Assembly (NCBI RefSeq): GCF_910584465.1
Contig: NZ_CAJUBK010000010.1
Location: 1-55,000, forward strand
DNA: 55,000 bases
Direction: 5' to 3'
Source: an uncultured Oscillibacter sp.
GTDB lineage: Bacteria > Bacillota > Clostridia > Oscillospirales > Oscillospiraceae
Numbering within the stretch: position 1 is the first letter of the stretch; the number at the start of each line of letters is the position of its first letter. Below, piece by piece: positions 17,015 to 27,398 of this stretch. A model generated the notes under the pieces. The model ran no database searches, was not told the DNA's origin, and saw nothing but the letters and a program-made list of their open reading frames with translations. Position numbers and translations under genes: made by a program.

Positions 17015-18310
17015 TCAGCCCAGGCGGAGCCGCCGGTGTTCCTCCGGCTCGTCCACGGCCTGGATGTCCGCTCCCAGTCCTCGGAGCTTCTCCACCAGGT
17101 TCTCGTAGCCCCGCTCGATGTAGTGGATGCAGCTGATCTCGCTCTCGCCTTTGGCGGCCAGGGCGGCGATGACCAGCGCGGCCCCCGCCCGGAGGTCCGA
17201 CGCCTGGATGGGCGCGCCCACCAGATGGTCCACGCCGTCCACCACGGCGGTCTTGTCGTCCACCTGGATGTTCGCCCCCATGCGGCGGAGCTCGTCCACA
17301 TAGCGGTAGCGGCTGCTCCACACGCTCTCCGTCACCAGGGAGATGCCCTTCGCCAGGGAGAGCACCGTGGTGATCTGGGGCTGCATGTCCGTGGGGAAGC
17401 CGGGATAGGGGAGGGTCTTGATGTTGGCCCTGCGCAGCGGGGCGTTCCGGCGGACCAGCAGGGTGTCCTCGTGCTCCTCCACCTCCACGCCGCACTCCTG
17501 GAGCTTGGCGGTGATGCAGTCCATGTGCTTGGGGATGATGTTCTTCACCAGGACCTGGCCGCCGGTGGCGGCCACGGCGGCCATATAGGTGCCCGCCTCG
17601 ATCTGGTCGGGGATGATGGCGTAGCTGCCGCCGCGGAGGCGGTCCACGCCCCGGATCTTGATGGTGTCCGTGCCCGCGCCCCGGATGTTCGCCCCCATGG
17701 AGTTGAGGAAGTTGGCCAGATCCACGATGTGGGGCTCCTTGGCGGCGTTCTCGATGACCGTGCGGCCCTCCGCCATGACGGCGGCCATCATGATGTTCAT
17801 GGTGGCCCCTACGGACACCACGTCCAGATAGATGCTGGTGCCCTTCAGCGGCCCCTCGCCGGAGGAGGCGCGGATGAAGCCGCCCTCCACCACCACGGTG
17901 GCCCCCAGGGCGTTGAAGCCCTTCATATGCTGGTCGATGGGCCGGACGCCGCCGAAGTTGCAGCCGCCGGGCAGGGCGACCTCCGCCTGGCCGAACCGGC
18001 CCAGGAGGGCGCCGATGAAATAGGTGGAAGCCCGGATCCGCCGGGCCAGGTCGTAAGGGGTGCGGGTGGAGCGGATGTGACGGCAGTCCACCTCGACGGT
18101 GTGGCGGTCGATGCTGCGGACGCCCGCGCCCAGCTGCTCCAGGATGTCCAGGCACAGCGTCACGTCGGAGATCTGGGGGATGTTCTCGATGCGGCAGACC
18201 CCGTCCACCAGGAGGGCGGCGGGGATGATAGCGACGGCGGCGTTCTTCGCGCCGCTGATCTCGACTTCGCCAAACAGGGGCTTTCCGCCCTGTACGATAT
18301 ATTTCGTCAA
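17015..18310 (-). CDS. murA: UDP-N-acetylglucosamine 1-carboxyvinyltransferase MurA
   Basis: MurA transfers enolpyruvate from PEP to UDP-GlcNAc, the first committed step of peptidoglycan synthesis. The TTG at 18310 (behind AGAGAGGG, spacing 8) gives the usual N-terminus (M)TKYIVQGGKPLFGEVEISGAKNAA and 431 aa. The catalytic loop is present in PGGCNFGGVRPIDQHMKGFNALGA with the active-site Cys, the fosfomycin target. Later motifs include PYPGFPTDMQPQ and DLRAGAALVIAALAA. Its place inside the wal gene block links precursor supply to the wall-sensing system. Confidence 0.95.
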   Translation of the reverse strand: MTKYIVQGGKPLFGEVEISGAKNAAVAIIPAALLVDGVCRIENIPQISDVTLCLDILEQLGAGVRSIDRHTVEVDCRHIRSTRTPYDLARRIRASTYFIGALLGRFGQAEVALPGGCNFGGVRPIDQHMKGFNALGATVVVEGGFIRASSGEGPLKGTSIYLDVVSVGATMNIMMAAVMAEGRTVIENAAKEPHIVDLANFLNSMGANIRGAGTDTIKIRGVDRLRGGSYAIIPDQIEAGTYMAAVAATGGQVLVKNIIPKHMDCITAKLQECGVEVEEHEDTLLVRRNAPLRRANIKTLPYPGFPTDMQPQITTVLSLAKGISLVTESVWSSRYRYVDELRRMGANIQVDDKTAVVDGVDHLVGAPIQASDLRAGAALVIAALAAKGESEISCIHYIERGYENLVEKLRGLGADIQAVDEPEEHRRLRLG

Positions 18311-18449
18311 AATATTGACCCTCTCTTCAAGCAACGTTTTGCCACGCCGGGACCTTGTGGAGGCGCACCAAGGACAGTTTGCCCGGCTGGCGGCGCTTCA
18401 TACCCGCTTTGAGGGCGGGGAGGTTAAGATCTTGTTCACAGACTACGTT

Positions 18450-18478
18450 ATCATAGCACAGCCAGGTGGAAAATGCAA
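18450..18478 (-). promoter_or_regulatory. murA promoter
   Basis: TTGCAT (18478-18473) and TATGAT (18455-18450) with a 17-base spacer on the minus strand. The leader to the TTG start is about 135 bases; no known motif is recognised in it. Confidence 0.75.
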
Positions 18479-18547
18479 ACCTTTCCTTTTGTGTTTTTCC
18501 ATAATGTTTTGTCGAAAAGGATCCGGGAGTTCCACGACGCGGGAAAA

Positions 18548-18672
18548 GATCCGGCCGGGAGGCCGGATCTTCAGAGCGTCGAAAAAGTAGAGGAGACTTC
18601 GTCGACGGGAAGGAGGAGCGTTTTTCGAGGGACCCGGGAAGGGTCCCTCGAAAAACGCGGGGCCCCGGGGCC
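18548..18672 (+). repeat. Dispersed terminator-associated repeat, copy B
   Basis: A GC hairpin (GATCCGGCC, loop GGGA) is followed by the shared core GTCGAAAAAGTAGAGGAGAC and TTCGTCGACGGGAAGGAGGA, then the conserved GGGACCC/GGGTCCC hairpin. In this copy the stem is lengthened outward by GCGTTTTTCGA and its exact complement, whereas other copies use GAGA/TCTC there; pairing is kept although the sequence differs. The second hairpin module is absent. It ends 6 bases from the walI stop and lies upstream of the murA promoter. Confidence 0.78.
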
Positions 18673-18677
18673 CGGGT

Positions 18678-19508
18678 TCACGCCCCGCCCTCTCCGGTCC
18701 GGGCGCCCCCGGCGGTGACCGCGCCGGTATCGGCGTTCACGTAATAATCCTCCGTGTCGGTGACGATCCGCCAGGCCGGGGACAGGGACATGGACGCGTT
18801 GCTGGTCTGGAGCTCATAGCACAGCCGGGCGTCCGTCACCGTGGAGGCCACCACCGCGCTCTCCCGGCGCATCCGCTGGAAGGCCACCAGGGCCCCGGCG
18901 GCGGAGAGGGGCGCCTCCCCCGGGGAGGGGGCGCCGTCCTTGGGCAGGAGCGTGCCGCTGACGGCGGTGAGGACGCCGCGCTCGATGGTGAAGGTCACGG
19001 TGCAGTTGAAGACCGGCAGTTTGCCATAGACCGCGCAGGAGGAGGCGGAGCCGCTGCCGTCCCCGTCCAGGCGGATGTCGGGGGGCTCGTAGGAAAACGT
19101 CCGGCAGAAGTCCCGGCAGAAGTCCTCCGCGTCCCGCTCCGCCAGGATCCCGGACGCCTCGAAGCTGCCGCTGGAGCGGAACAGGGCCTCCCCCGCCGCC
19201 CCGGCGTAATGGTAGATGCCGCCGCCCTGGTCGGAGGAGGTGAGGGCGTCCCCCAGCAAAAAGGCGGCGGCCTGTTCCTCCAGGGCGGTGGCCCTGGAGA
19301 GGGCCACGCCGTCCGGCGGCGCGTCCCGGGAGATGGCCCGGGCGTCCAGGACCATGCCGTCCGCCTGGAAGAGGGCGGCCAGCTGCTCCGCCGTCCGGCG
19401 GGAGGCGTCCCGCTCCGCGGAGCGGCGCTGGGCCAGAGAGGCCAGCAGGAAGCCGTTCACCAGGACCAGGATCAGGATGATGATGTTTTTCAGACGGGAA
19501 CGGTCCAA
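18678..19508 (-). CDS. walI: WalI/YycI-like regulator of the WalRK system
   Basis: A 276-aa protein with one N-terminal membrane anchor (LKNIIILILVLVNGFLLASLAQRR) and an extracellular region. A C-terminal strand segment reads LCYELQTSNASMSLSPAWRIVTDTEDYYVNADTGAV, typical of the YycI/YycH fold. In Bacillus, WalH and WalI bind WalK in the membrane and tune its activity. Here walI follows walH in a walR-walK-walH-walI order. The stop lies next to repeat copy B. The assignment rests on fold signals and gene order. Confidence 0.85.
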   Translation of the reverse strand: MDRSRLKNIIILILVLVNGFLLASLAQRRSAERDASRRTAEQLAALFQADGMVLDARAISRDAPPDGVALSRATALEEQAAAFLLGDALTSSDQGGGIYHYAGAAGEALFRSSGSFEASGILAERDAEDFCRDFCRTFSYEPPDIRLDGDGSGSASSCAVYGKLPVFNCTVTFTIERGVLTAVSGTLLPKDGAPSPGEAPLSAAGALVAFQRMRRESAVVASTVTDARLCYELQTSNASMSLSPAWRIVTDTEDYYVNADTGAVTAGGARTGEGGA

Positions 19509-19539
19509 GGGCCGGCCCCCCTTTCAAGAGGATGCGGGA

Positions 19540-20820
19540 TCAGTCGCACAGCCAGGTGGCCCGGCATCCCCCGCTGCGCTCCACATAGCCGATGGAGAGC
19601 TCCTTCCCGGGGCTGGCGGAGGCCACCGCCAGGGCCTGGGGCAGGGGGAGCAGCAGGGACGGCTCCTCCAGGAGCTGGTACTGCCGGAAGCGCAGGACCA
19701 GGCCGGTGACGCTGGTCCCGGTGAGGGTGACCTCCGCGGCGGCGGCGCCGTCCTGGAAGCGGATGGGCACGCCCCCGGCCTGGTAGCCGAAGCGGACGAC
19801 GGTGACGTCCCCATTGCGGCGCACGCCCTGGAGATAGGGCTGGGCCTCCCCGGAGACGGGGGCCAGCAGGCGGGCCAGCAGCCCCCCCGCGCCCAGGGCC
19901 GCCTCGCGGGCCGTGGGCACCTCCCCGGCGGCGGCCACGGTGAGGCTGGGGTCCTGGCCGCTCTGGTAGTGGACGCTGTTGTCGGGCCGCACCCGCAGGG
20001 TCCGCTCCCCGTCCATGATGAGCTCCGTGCCGTTGGACTCCGTGTGCCGGGTCCGGCTCCGGGGGTTGAAGCCCAGGGCGGAGAGGAGCCAGTCCGTGGA
20101 GGCCAGGGGGTCCCCCACCGTGAAGGCGGGGAGGACCGGGGGCTCCGCCGGGAGGAGGGAGCAGGGGTCCAAGGCCCGCTCCGGACCGTCGGGGCCTGCG
20201 TCCATGGCGAAGGAAGCGCCGCCCAGCTCATAGCGGCTGATGACCTGCGCCAGGCTGTCGGCGGAGACGGCGGTGCCGGCCCGGGAGAGGGCGTCCCCGC
20301 CGTCCCAGAGGTAGAGGACGGCGCCGTTGTCCTGGAGGGCGAGGAGCAGGCGGCGGGCGGAGAGGTCCTCCCTGGGGGAGACCTCCGCCTCCCCGCCCAG
20401 CAGGCCCGCCAGGACGGACAGGGGCAGGGGCTCCCAAAAATCGTAGTACAGGGACGGCCCCCGCAGGGCCCGGAGGAAGTCCGCCTTGGTACAGGCGGCG
20501 TAGTCCCTGGCGGAGCCCAGGGCCTCCAGCAGGCGGCGGCCCAGGGGGTCGGTGAAGGACTCGTCGGCGGTGGTGAGGGCCACGCGGCCGTACCGGCCAT
20601 AGTCCCCGGTGACGGCTACCCGCACCGGGGCGGCGAAGAGCTCCGGCGTCCCGGCGGCGGAGGCGGACTGGCCGGCGTCCCCGGCGGGACCGTCATGGCC
20701 CCCGGTCAGGTCCAGGCTGTAGAGCTGGGTCTGGGTGAAGAGGAGCACCGCCGAGAGAGCGAGCAGGGTGATGACGATGTTTTGGATCAGGTCCCGGCGC
20801 TCCCGCCATTGTCCTCCCAT
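19540..20820 (-). CDS. walH: WalH/YycH-like regulator of the WalRK system
   Basis: A 426-aa protein with a single membrane segment near the start (LIQNIVITLLALSAVLLFTQTQLYSL) and a large extracellular domain. DNSVHYQSGQDPSL and the repeated three-strand/helix units of the C-terminal half resemble YycH. The start ATG overlaps the end region of walK by a few bases (walK stop at 20824), so expression is coupled. It is expected to restrain or modulate WalK jointly with WalI. Sequence similarity in this family is low, so position contributes to the call. Confidence 0.85.
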   Translation of the reverse strand: MGGQWRERRDLIQNIVITLLALSAVLLFTQTQLYSLDLTGGHDGPAGDAGQSASAAGTPELFAAPVRVAVTGDYGRYGRVALTTADESFTDPLGRRLLEALGSARDYAACTKADFLRALRGPSLYYDFWEPLPLSVLAGLLGGEAEVSPREDLSARRLLLALQDNGAVLYLWDGGDALSRAGTAVSADSLAQVISRYELGGASFAMDAGPDGPERALDPCSLLPAEPPVLPAFTVGDPLASTDWLLSALGFNPRSRTRHTESNGTELIMDGERTLRVRPDNSVHYQSGQDPSLTVAAAGEVPTAREAALGAGGLLARLLAPVSGEAQPYLQGVRRNGDVTVVRFGYQAGGVPIRFQDGAAAAEVTLTGTSVTGLVLRFRQYQLLEEPSLLLPLPQALAVASASPGKELSIGYVERSGGCRATWLCD

Positions 20821-20823
20821 GGC

Positions 20824-22629
20824 TCAGCCCTCCGTTTTGCCGCCCCGGCCCTGGGCGATGGGCAGGGTCATGCGGATGGTGGTGCCGGGCCCCTCGTGGG
20901 GGACCAGGGCGATGACGCCGTGGTGCCGCTGGACGATCTCCCGGGCGATGGACAGCCCCAGGCCCGTGCCGCCGGACTCCCGCGACCGGGCCTTGTCCAC
21001 CCGGTAGAACCGCTCGAAGATCCGCTCCTTGTCCTTGTCCGGGATGCCGATGCCGTCGTCCCAGACCTGCATCCAGACGTGGTCCTCCCCGCAGCCGGCG
21101 GAGACCTCGATCCGCCCGCCGTCGGGGGTGTATTTGATGGCGTTGCCGATGATGTTCATCATCACCTGCTCCAGGCGGCTCCGGTCGCCCACGATCAGGG
21201 GCAGGTGGCTCAGATCGCCGCAGAGCAGCTCGTGGCCCCGCTGCCGGGCGTTCAGCGCGCTGGAGCGGACCACGCTTTGGATCGCCTCGGCGAAGGGGAA
21301 CCGGGAGAGGACCAGCTCCGCGTCCCCCCGGTCCAGCCGGGAGAGGGTCAGCAGGTCCTGGACGATGTGGGTCATCCGGTCCGTCTCGGTGATGATGATG
21401 TCCAGGAAGCTGTTGGCGGTGGCCTGGGGGATGTCCCCCTCCGCGTCCCGGAGGGTCTCGGCGTAGGTGCGGACGTTGGTCAGGGGGGTGCGCAGCTCGT
21501 GGGAGACGTTGGCCACGAACTCCTTGCGCCGCTCCTCGTTGCGGTGCTGCTCCGTCACGTCATGGAGCACGATCAGCACGCCGCCCCGCTCCCGGTCGGA
21601 GAAGGGGGCGAGGTAGACCTCCAGGGTCTTCTCCCCGGCCTCCAGCTCCCCCTCGGCGAAGTTCGGCCGCTGGAGGGCCAGCATCTCCTGGAAGGGGTAG
21701 AGGCTCCCGAAGAGCTCGTCATAGGTGCACGCCGGGCCCACGGGGCGCTGGAGCATGTCGTTGGCGGCGGGGTTGCAGTGGATGAGTTTGCCGTCGTGGC
21801 TGAAGGCCACCACGCCGTCGGTCATGTGGAGGAAGAGGGTGTCCAGCTTGTTCCGCTCGTTCTCCACGGCGGCCAGGGTGGACTGGAGGACCCCCGCCAT
21901 CTCGTTGAAGGTGCCGGTGAGGACGCCGATCTCGTCGGTGGATTCCACCGGCAGGGCGCTGCCGAAGTCGCCGGAGGCCATGCGCTCCGCCCCGGCGGTG
22001 AGCTTCTCGATGGGGTCCACCATGGTCTTGGAGAGGAGGAAGCTCAGCAGGACGGAGATCAAAAGGCCGATGAAGAGGGCCTGCATGATGATGACGAAGA
22101 GCTGCTCGTTCAGCCCGGAGACGGTGTCCCGGTCGTCCAGGATGTAGATGATGAAGGCGTTGTCCCCGCCGAAGATGGGGATGGCGGCGTCCATGTAGTC
22201 CGCGGTGATGTCGCTGACGTCGCCGATGCCGGTCTCGTCATGGCGGAGCACGGCGTTCCGGGCGGTGAGGAGGTTGGGGCTCTGCTCCCGGGGCATGGCG
22301 CCCTCGTCGGCGGAGCCGGCCAGGTAGGCCCCGGTCTCCCCGTCCAGGACGAAGTAGTTCCGGGTGCGGTAGTCGATGCCCAGCTTGCCGGCGGTGACGT
22401 CCAGCATGTCCCGGATGCGGACGGCGCCGTCCTCCTGGGCGGCCTCCCCCCGGAGGGAGGTGACGAACTCCCGCTGATCCTCGCCGAAGACGCTGTCGAT
22501 CTGCTGGTAGAAGGTGTTGGTGAAGAAGCTGGAGACGTTGATGGTCAAAAAGGCCCCGACCACCGCCATGAGGGAGGTGATCAGCAGCAGCAGTATGAGC
22601 GTCAGCTTCATGTGGAGGCTTCGGAACAA
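20824..22629 (-). CDS. walK: WalK-type membrane sensor histidine kinase
   Basis: A 601-aa kinase. Order of domains: transmembrane segment (9-31), extracellular sensor of about 145 residues, second transmembrane segment (LFVIIMQALFIGLLISVLLSFLL), HAMP (about 203-255), a PAS-like domain beginning LDTLFLHMTDGVVAFSHDGKLIHCN, the H-box FVANVSHELRTPLTN with the phospho-His, and a HATPase domain with NIIGNAIKYTPDGG, DDGIGIPDK and GGTGLGLSIA. This is the full WalK architecture. The TTG at 22629 has AAGGTG five bases upstream; the in-frame ATG six codons later has no ribosome site. It phosphorylates WalR to control wall hydrolases and growth. Confidence 0.93.
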   Translation of the reverse strand: MFRSLHMKLTLILLLLITSLMAVVGAFLTINVSSFFTNTFYQQIDSVFGEDQREFVTSLRGEAAQEDGAVRIRDMLDVTAGKLGIDYRTRNYFVLDGETGAYLAGSADEGAMPREQSPNLLTARNAVLRHDETGIGDVSDITADYMDAAIPIFGGDNAFIIYILDDRDTVSGLNEQLFVIIMQALFIGLLISVLLSFLLSKTMVDPIEKLTAGAERMASGDFGSALPVESTDEIGVLTGTFNEMAGVLQSTLAAVENERNKLDTLFLHMTDGVVAFSHDGKLIHCNPAANDMLQRPVGPACTYDELFGSLYPFQEMLALQRPNFAEGELEAGEKTLEVYLAPFSDRERGGVLIVLHDVTEQHRNEERRKEFVANVSHELRTPLTNVRTYAETLRDAEGDIPQATANSFLDIIITETDRMTHIVQDLLTLSRLDRGDAELVLSRFPFAEAIQSVVRSSALNARQRGHELLCGDLSHLPLIVGDRSRLEQVMMNIIGNAIKYTPDGGRIEVSAGCGEDHVWMQVWDDGIGIPDKDKERIFERFYRVDKARSRESGGTGLGLSIAREIVQRHHGVIALVPHEGPGTTIRMTLPIAQGRGGKTEG

Positions 22630-22677
22630 AGCGGCACCTTCTTTACCGTGAGTTTGCCGGGGGACGCCGGCCCGCCC

Positions 22678-23391
22678 TCAGGTGACGGAGAAGTAGTACC
22701 CCGCCCCCCGGCGGGTGAGGATGAACTGGGGGCTGGCGGGATCTTCCTCGATCTTCTCCCGCAGGCGGCGGACGGTCACGTCCACCGTCCGCACGTCGTC
22801 GCCGACGTAGCCGTAGTTCCAGACCTGCTCCATCAGGTCCACGCGGGAATAGACCTTGTTGGGGTGGCTGGCGAGGAAGGTCAGCAGCTCGTACTCCCGC
22901 TGGGTCAGGTCGATGGCCTTCCCCGCCCGGAAGACCTGGTGGCTGTCCGTGTTGATCGCCAGGTCCCCGGCCACGGGCATGGCGCTGTCCGCCGCCGCGC
23001 TCCCGGCGGGAGCGGACATGGCGGTGCGGCGGATGTTGGCCTCCACGCGGGCGATGACCTCCCGCATGGAGAAGGGCTTGGTGATATAGTCGTCCGCGCC
23101 CGTCTCCAGCCCGCGGACCTTGTCGTCCTCTTCCTCCCGGGCGGTGAGGAGGAGGATGGGCACGTTGTCCCCCTCCGCCCGCAGGGCCGCGCAGACGTCG
23201 AAGCCGATCATCTTCGGCAGCATGATGTCCAGCAGGATCAGGTCGGGCTTTTCCTCCCTGGCCCTGCGCAGGCCCTCCTCGCCGTCGTACGCCTCCAGGG
23301 TCCTGTACCCCTTCCGTTCCAGGTTGAAGCGCAGGATGTCCACGATGTTCTTCTCGTCCTCTACGATCAGGACGGTCTTTCCCTCAGCCAT
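22678..23391 (-). CDS. walR: WalR-type OmpR-family response regulator
   Basis: A 237-aa regulator. The receiver domain has the acidic pair in VLIVEDEKN, the phosphoacceptor in PDLILLDIMLPKMIG and Lys in DDYITKPFSMRE. The winged helix ends with VYSRVDLMEQVWNYGYVGDDVRTVDVTVRRLREKIEEDP and ILTRRGAGYYF, very close to WalR/PhoP types. It heads the wal block. The gene lies 42 bases after the NUDIX gene on the same strand, so the NUDIX promoter may feed it. Confidence 0.93.
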   Translation of the reverse strand: MAEGKTVLIVEDEKNIVDILRFNLERKGYRTLEAYDGEEGLRRAREEKPDLILLDIMLPKMIGFDVCAALRAEGDNVPILLLTAREEEDDKVRGLETGADDYITKPFSMREVIARVEANIRRTAMSAPAGSAAADSAMPVAGDLAINTDSHQVFRAGKAIDLTQREYELLTFLASHPNKVYSRVDLMEQVWNYGYVGDDVRTVDVTVRRLREKIEEDPASPQFILTRRGAGYYFSVT

Positions 23392-23433
23392 AGCCGACCT
23401 CCAAACTCGGTCGCCGGGGCGTCCCGGCGGTCT

Positions 23434-23985
23434 TCACAGATCCAACAGCGCCTTCGCCTTGAGGACGGCGACGACGGTCTTGGCGTCCTCGATCTCACCG
23501 TCCAGACAGCGGCGGACCATCTTGCCGAAGGGGATCCGCTCCACGTTCAAAAACTCGTCCGCATCCAGGTGCTGCTCCGCCATCTGGAGGTCCCGGGCCA
23601 GATAGAGGTGCAGCGTCTCGCCGTAGCAGCCCGGGGAGGGCAGGATGCGGCCCAGGGGCTCGTACACGCCGGGCACCGCGCCGGTCTCCTCCCGCAGCTC
23701 CCGCAGGCCCGCCTCGTAAGGGTCCTCATCGGGGGAGTCCAGCTTCCCGGCGGGGATCTCCAGCAGGGCCCTGCCGAAGGGGTAGCGGTATTGGGTCACC
23801 GTCAGCACGCAGCCATCCCCGTCCAGGGCCAGCACCGCCACGCCGCCGGGGTGGTCCACCACCTCCCGGGTGGCGGTCTCCCCGTTGGGCAGCTCCACCG
23901 TGTCCACGTGGACGTCCACGATCCGCCCGCGGAAGATGTCTTTCCGGCCGAGCTTCCGTTCCGTCAGTTCCATGCGTTCGCTCAT
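23434..23985 (-). CDS. NUDIX hydrolase, ADP-ribose pyrophosphatase type
   Basis: A 183-aa protein with the NUDIX box PAGKLDSPDEDPYEAGLRELREETGAVPG, carrying REUxEExG. The N-terminal DIFRGRIVDVHVDTVELPNGETATREVVDHPGGVAVLAL and RILPSPGCYGETLHLYLA are typical of the NudF/ADPRase group, which cleaves ADP-ribose to AMP and ribose 5-phosphate. The ATG at 23985 has AAAGGA upstream. It is first in line before walR. Confidence 0.92.
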   Translation of the reverse strand: MSERMELTERKLGRKDIFRGRIVDVHVDTVELPNGETATREVVDHPGGVAVLALDGDGCVLTVTQYRYPFGRALLEIPAGKLDSPDEDPYEAGLRELREETGAVPGVYEPLGRILPSPGCYGETLHLYLARDLQMAEQHLDADEFLNVERIPFGKMVRRCLDGEIEDAKTVVAVLKAKALLDL

Positions 23986-24042
23986 GTCTGCGCATCCTTT
24001 CTGAAAAGGGCCCTGGGGCCCCGTTATCCCCTGGTCATGGGG

Positions 24043-24071
24043 ATTATACCACGCTGAGGCCGAAATGAAAA
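24043..24071 (-). promoter_or_regulatory. Promoter of the NUDIX gene (and possibly the wal genes)
   Basis: TTTTCA (24071-24066) and TATAAT (24048-24043) on the minus strand with a 17-base spacer. Confidence 0.65.
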
Positions 24072-24144
24072 GAGAAAATGTCCCCCGGACGGCCGCACAG
24101 TTAGCGGGCCCTAAAAAATTTTGGGCGCGTTCACAAATTACCTC

Positions 24145-24173
24145 TTGTTTTTGTCGAATGGAAGGCGTATGAT
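24145..24173 (+). promoter_or_regulatory. Promoter of the VanY-type peptidase gene
   Basis: TTGTTT (24145-24150) and TATGAT (24168-24173) with a 17-base spacer. It rules out the upstream in-frame ATGs at 24121 and 24169 as starts. Confidence 0.75.
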
Positions 24174-24225
24174 GAGGAGGAATGAGCCACAAGATATTGT
24201 GGATGTGGAAAGGAACAGCAACATC

Positions 24226-25128
24226 ATGAGATGGACCAAACGGACAGCGGCGCTGCTGGCATCGCTGCTGCTGTTGTCAACCGTCGTCCAGGCCCGCGAG
24301 CCTGCCAAGGCCCACGCCCGGGAGATACTGGGCGTCTCCCCCTCGGAGACGGAGGAGATGCCAGAGCTGATCGTGGTCGCGCCGGAGACGGCCGCGCCGG
24401 AGATGCCGGAGCTGACCGTGGCGGCGCCAAGACCGGCGGAGGGGCCGGAGACGCCCGCGGCCGTGCCGGAGACGCCCGCCGTGCGGGCGGCGCTGCCGGG
24501 GGACAGGGAGGCGGGCACGCCCACCTTCCCGGAGGGGGAGGACTGGCAGCTTTTGCTGGTGAACCCCTGGAACGAGATGCCGGAGGACTATGAGGTCCGT
24601 TTGAAGACCATGCCCGACGGGATGCGGGTGGACGAGAGGGCTTACGACGACCTCAACGCCATGCTGGACGCCTGCCGGGAGGCGGGGCTGTCCCCCAAGA
24701 TCTGCTCCGCCTACCGGACCATGTCCAAGCAGACCTATCTGTACAACAATAAGATCGCCCGCCTCCAGAACGCGGGCTACAGCAGGGCGGCCGCCATCGA
24801 GGAGGCCGGGCGCTGGGTGGCCCGTCCCGGCACCAGCGAGCACCAGCTGGGCCTGGCGATGGACATCGTGTCCTCGTCCTATCAGGCCCTGACGAAGAAG
24901 CAGGAGCAGACCAAGGAACAGAAGTGGCTGATGGAGCACTGCTGGGAATACGGCTTCATCCTCCGCTATCCCAACGACAAGAGCGAGATCACCGGCATCG
25001 GCTACGAGCCGTGGCACTACCGGTACGTGGGCGTGGAGATCGCCCAGGACATCCGGGAGAGCGGGCTTTGCATGGAGGAGTACTTACTGCTGCGGGAAGA
25101 GGCCCTGGCGGACAGGGACGCGGTATGA
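24226..25128 (+). CDS. Secreted VanY-family D,D-/L,D-carboxypeptidase
   Basis: A 300-aa exported protein: signal peptide MRWTKRTAALLASLLLLSTVVQA, then a Pro/Glu/Ala-rich linker with repeated PEMPEL-like units (residues about 35-90). The peptidase M15B domain has KICSAYRTMSKQTYLYNN, the zinc motif RPGTSEHQLGLAMDI (His and Asp ligands) and EPWHYRYVG with the third ligand. It should trim stem peptides of peptidoglycan outside the membrane. It is divergent from the NUDIX-wal block, a natural neighbour for a wall enzyme. Confidence 0.92.
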   Translation: MRWTKRTAALLASLLLLSTVVQAREPAKAHAREILGVSPSETEEMPELIVVAPETAAPEMPELTVAAPRPAEGPETPAAVPETPAVRAALPGDREAGTPTFPEGEDWQLLLVNPWNEMPEDYEVRLKTMPDGMRVDERAYDDLNAMLDACREAGLSPKICSAYRTMSKQTYLYNNKIARLQNAGYSRAAAIEEAGRWVARPGTSEHQLGLAMDIVSSSYQALTKKQEQTKEQKWLMEHCWEYGFILRYPNDKSEITGIGYEPWHYRYVGVEIAQDIRESGLCMEEYLLLREEALADRDAV

Positions 25129-25132
25129 TCTG

Positions 25133-25163
25133 GCGGAGGCGGCGTTTGCCGCCTCCGCTTCGT
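25133..25163 (+). terminator. Terminator of the VanY-type gene
   Basis: A perfect 11-bp stem GCGGAGGCGGC with a 4-base loop, followed by TTCGTTTGT. Confidence 0.75.
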
Positions 25164-25230
25164 TTGTGGGACTTGTCCAAGGTGACGTGGATCTTCTGGT
25201 AAAAAGTCCTGAAAAATGTGGATCCTACCG

Positions 25231-25259
25231 TTGAAAAGCGAGGCGGACTGGCATATAAT
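25231..25259 (+). promoter_or_regulatory. typA promoter
   Basis: TTGAAA (25231-25236) and TATAAT (25254-25259) with a 17-base spacer. Confidence 0.85.
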
Positions 25260-25332
25260 AAGAGACCGTGAAAATTTGCGCGGATCTTTCCCGGCGGACC
25301 GTCCGCCATAGATAAAAGGAGCCAAGGGACTT

Positions 25333-27156
<1,824 letters not shown>

Positions 27157-27368
27157 GGGGCGGAGACCGAGCGGGAGGCCCGGCGTGAGGGAGATCTGCG
27201 GTCTGGACAGCGAGGGGCATCGAGGTGTCACGCCGGAGATGCTCCCCGGTGCCGCCGGCCTCACCGGGGAGCGGATCGCGCACATCCAAAAGCGGCACCC
27301 CCTCGACTTCGGGCGGTACTCCGGCCGTCTGAAAGAGATCGCGGAAGATCCGGACGATATCATAAATG

Positions 27369-27398
27369 AAAAGAGACTGCGGGGACGCAGTCTCTTTT
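27369..27398. terminator. Bidirectional terminator
   Basis: A perfect 13-bp stem AAAAGAGACTGCG with loop GGGA and T-runs on both strands. It closes the PBECR remnant on the plus strand and the small XRE gene on the minus strand. Confidence 0.88.

Noticed and set aside
19216..24057. Very long open frame on the plus strand across the whole wal operon
   Set aside because: It is antisense to walI, walH, walK, walR and the NUDIX gene, which all have clear domains. High GC removes stop codons from the shadow frame, and its translation is low-complexity His/Gly/Asp-rich.
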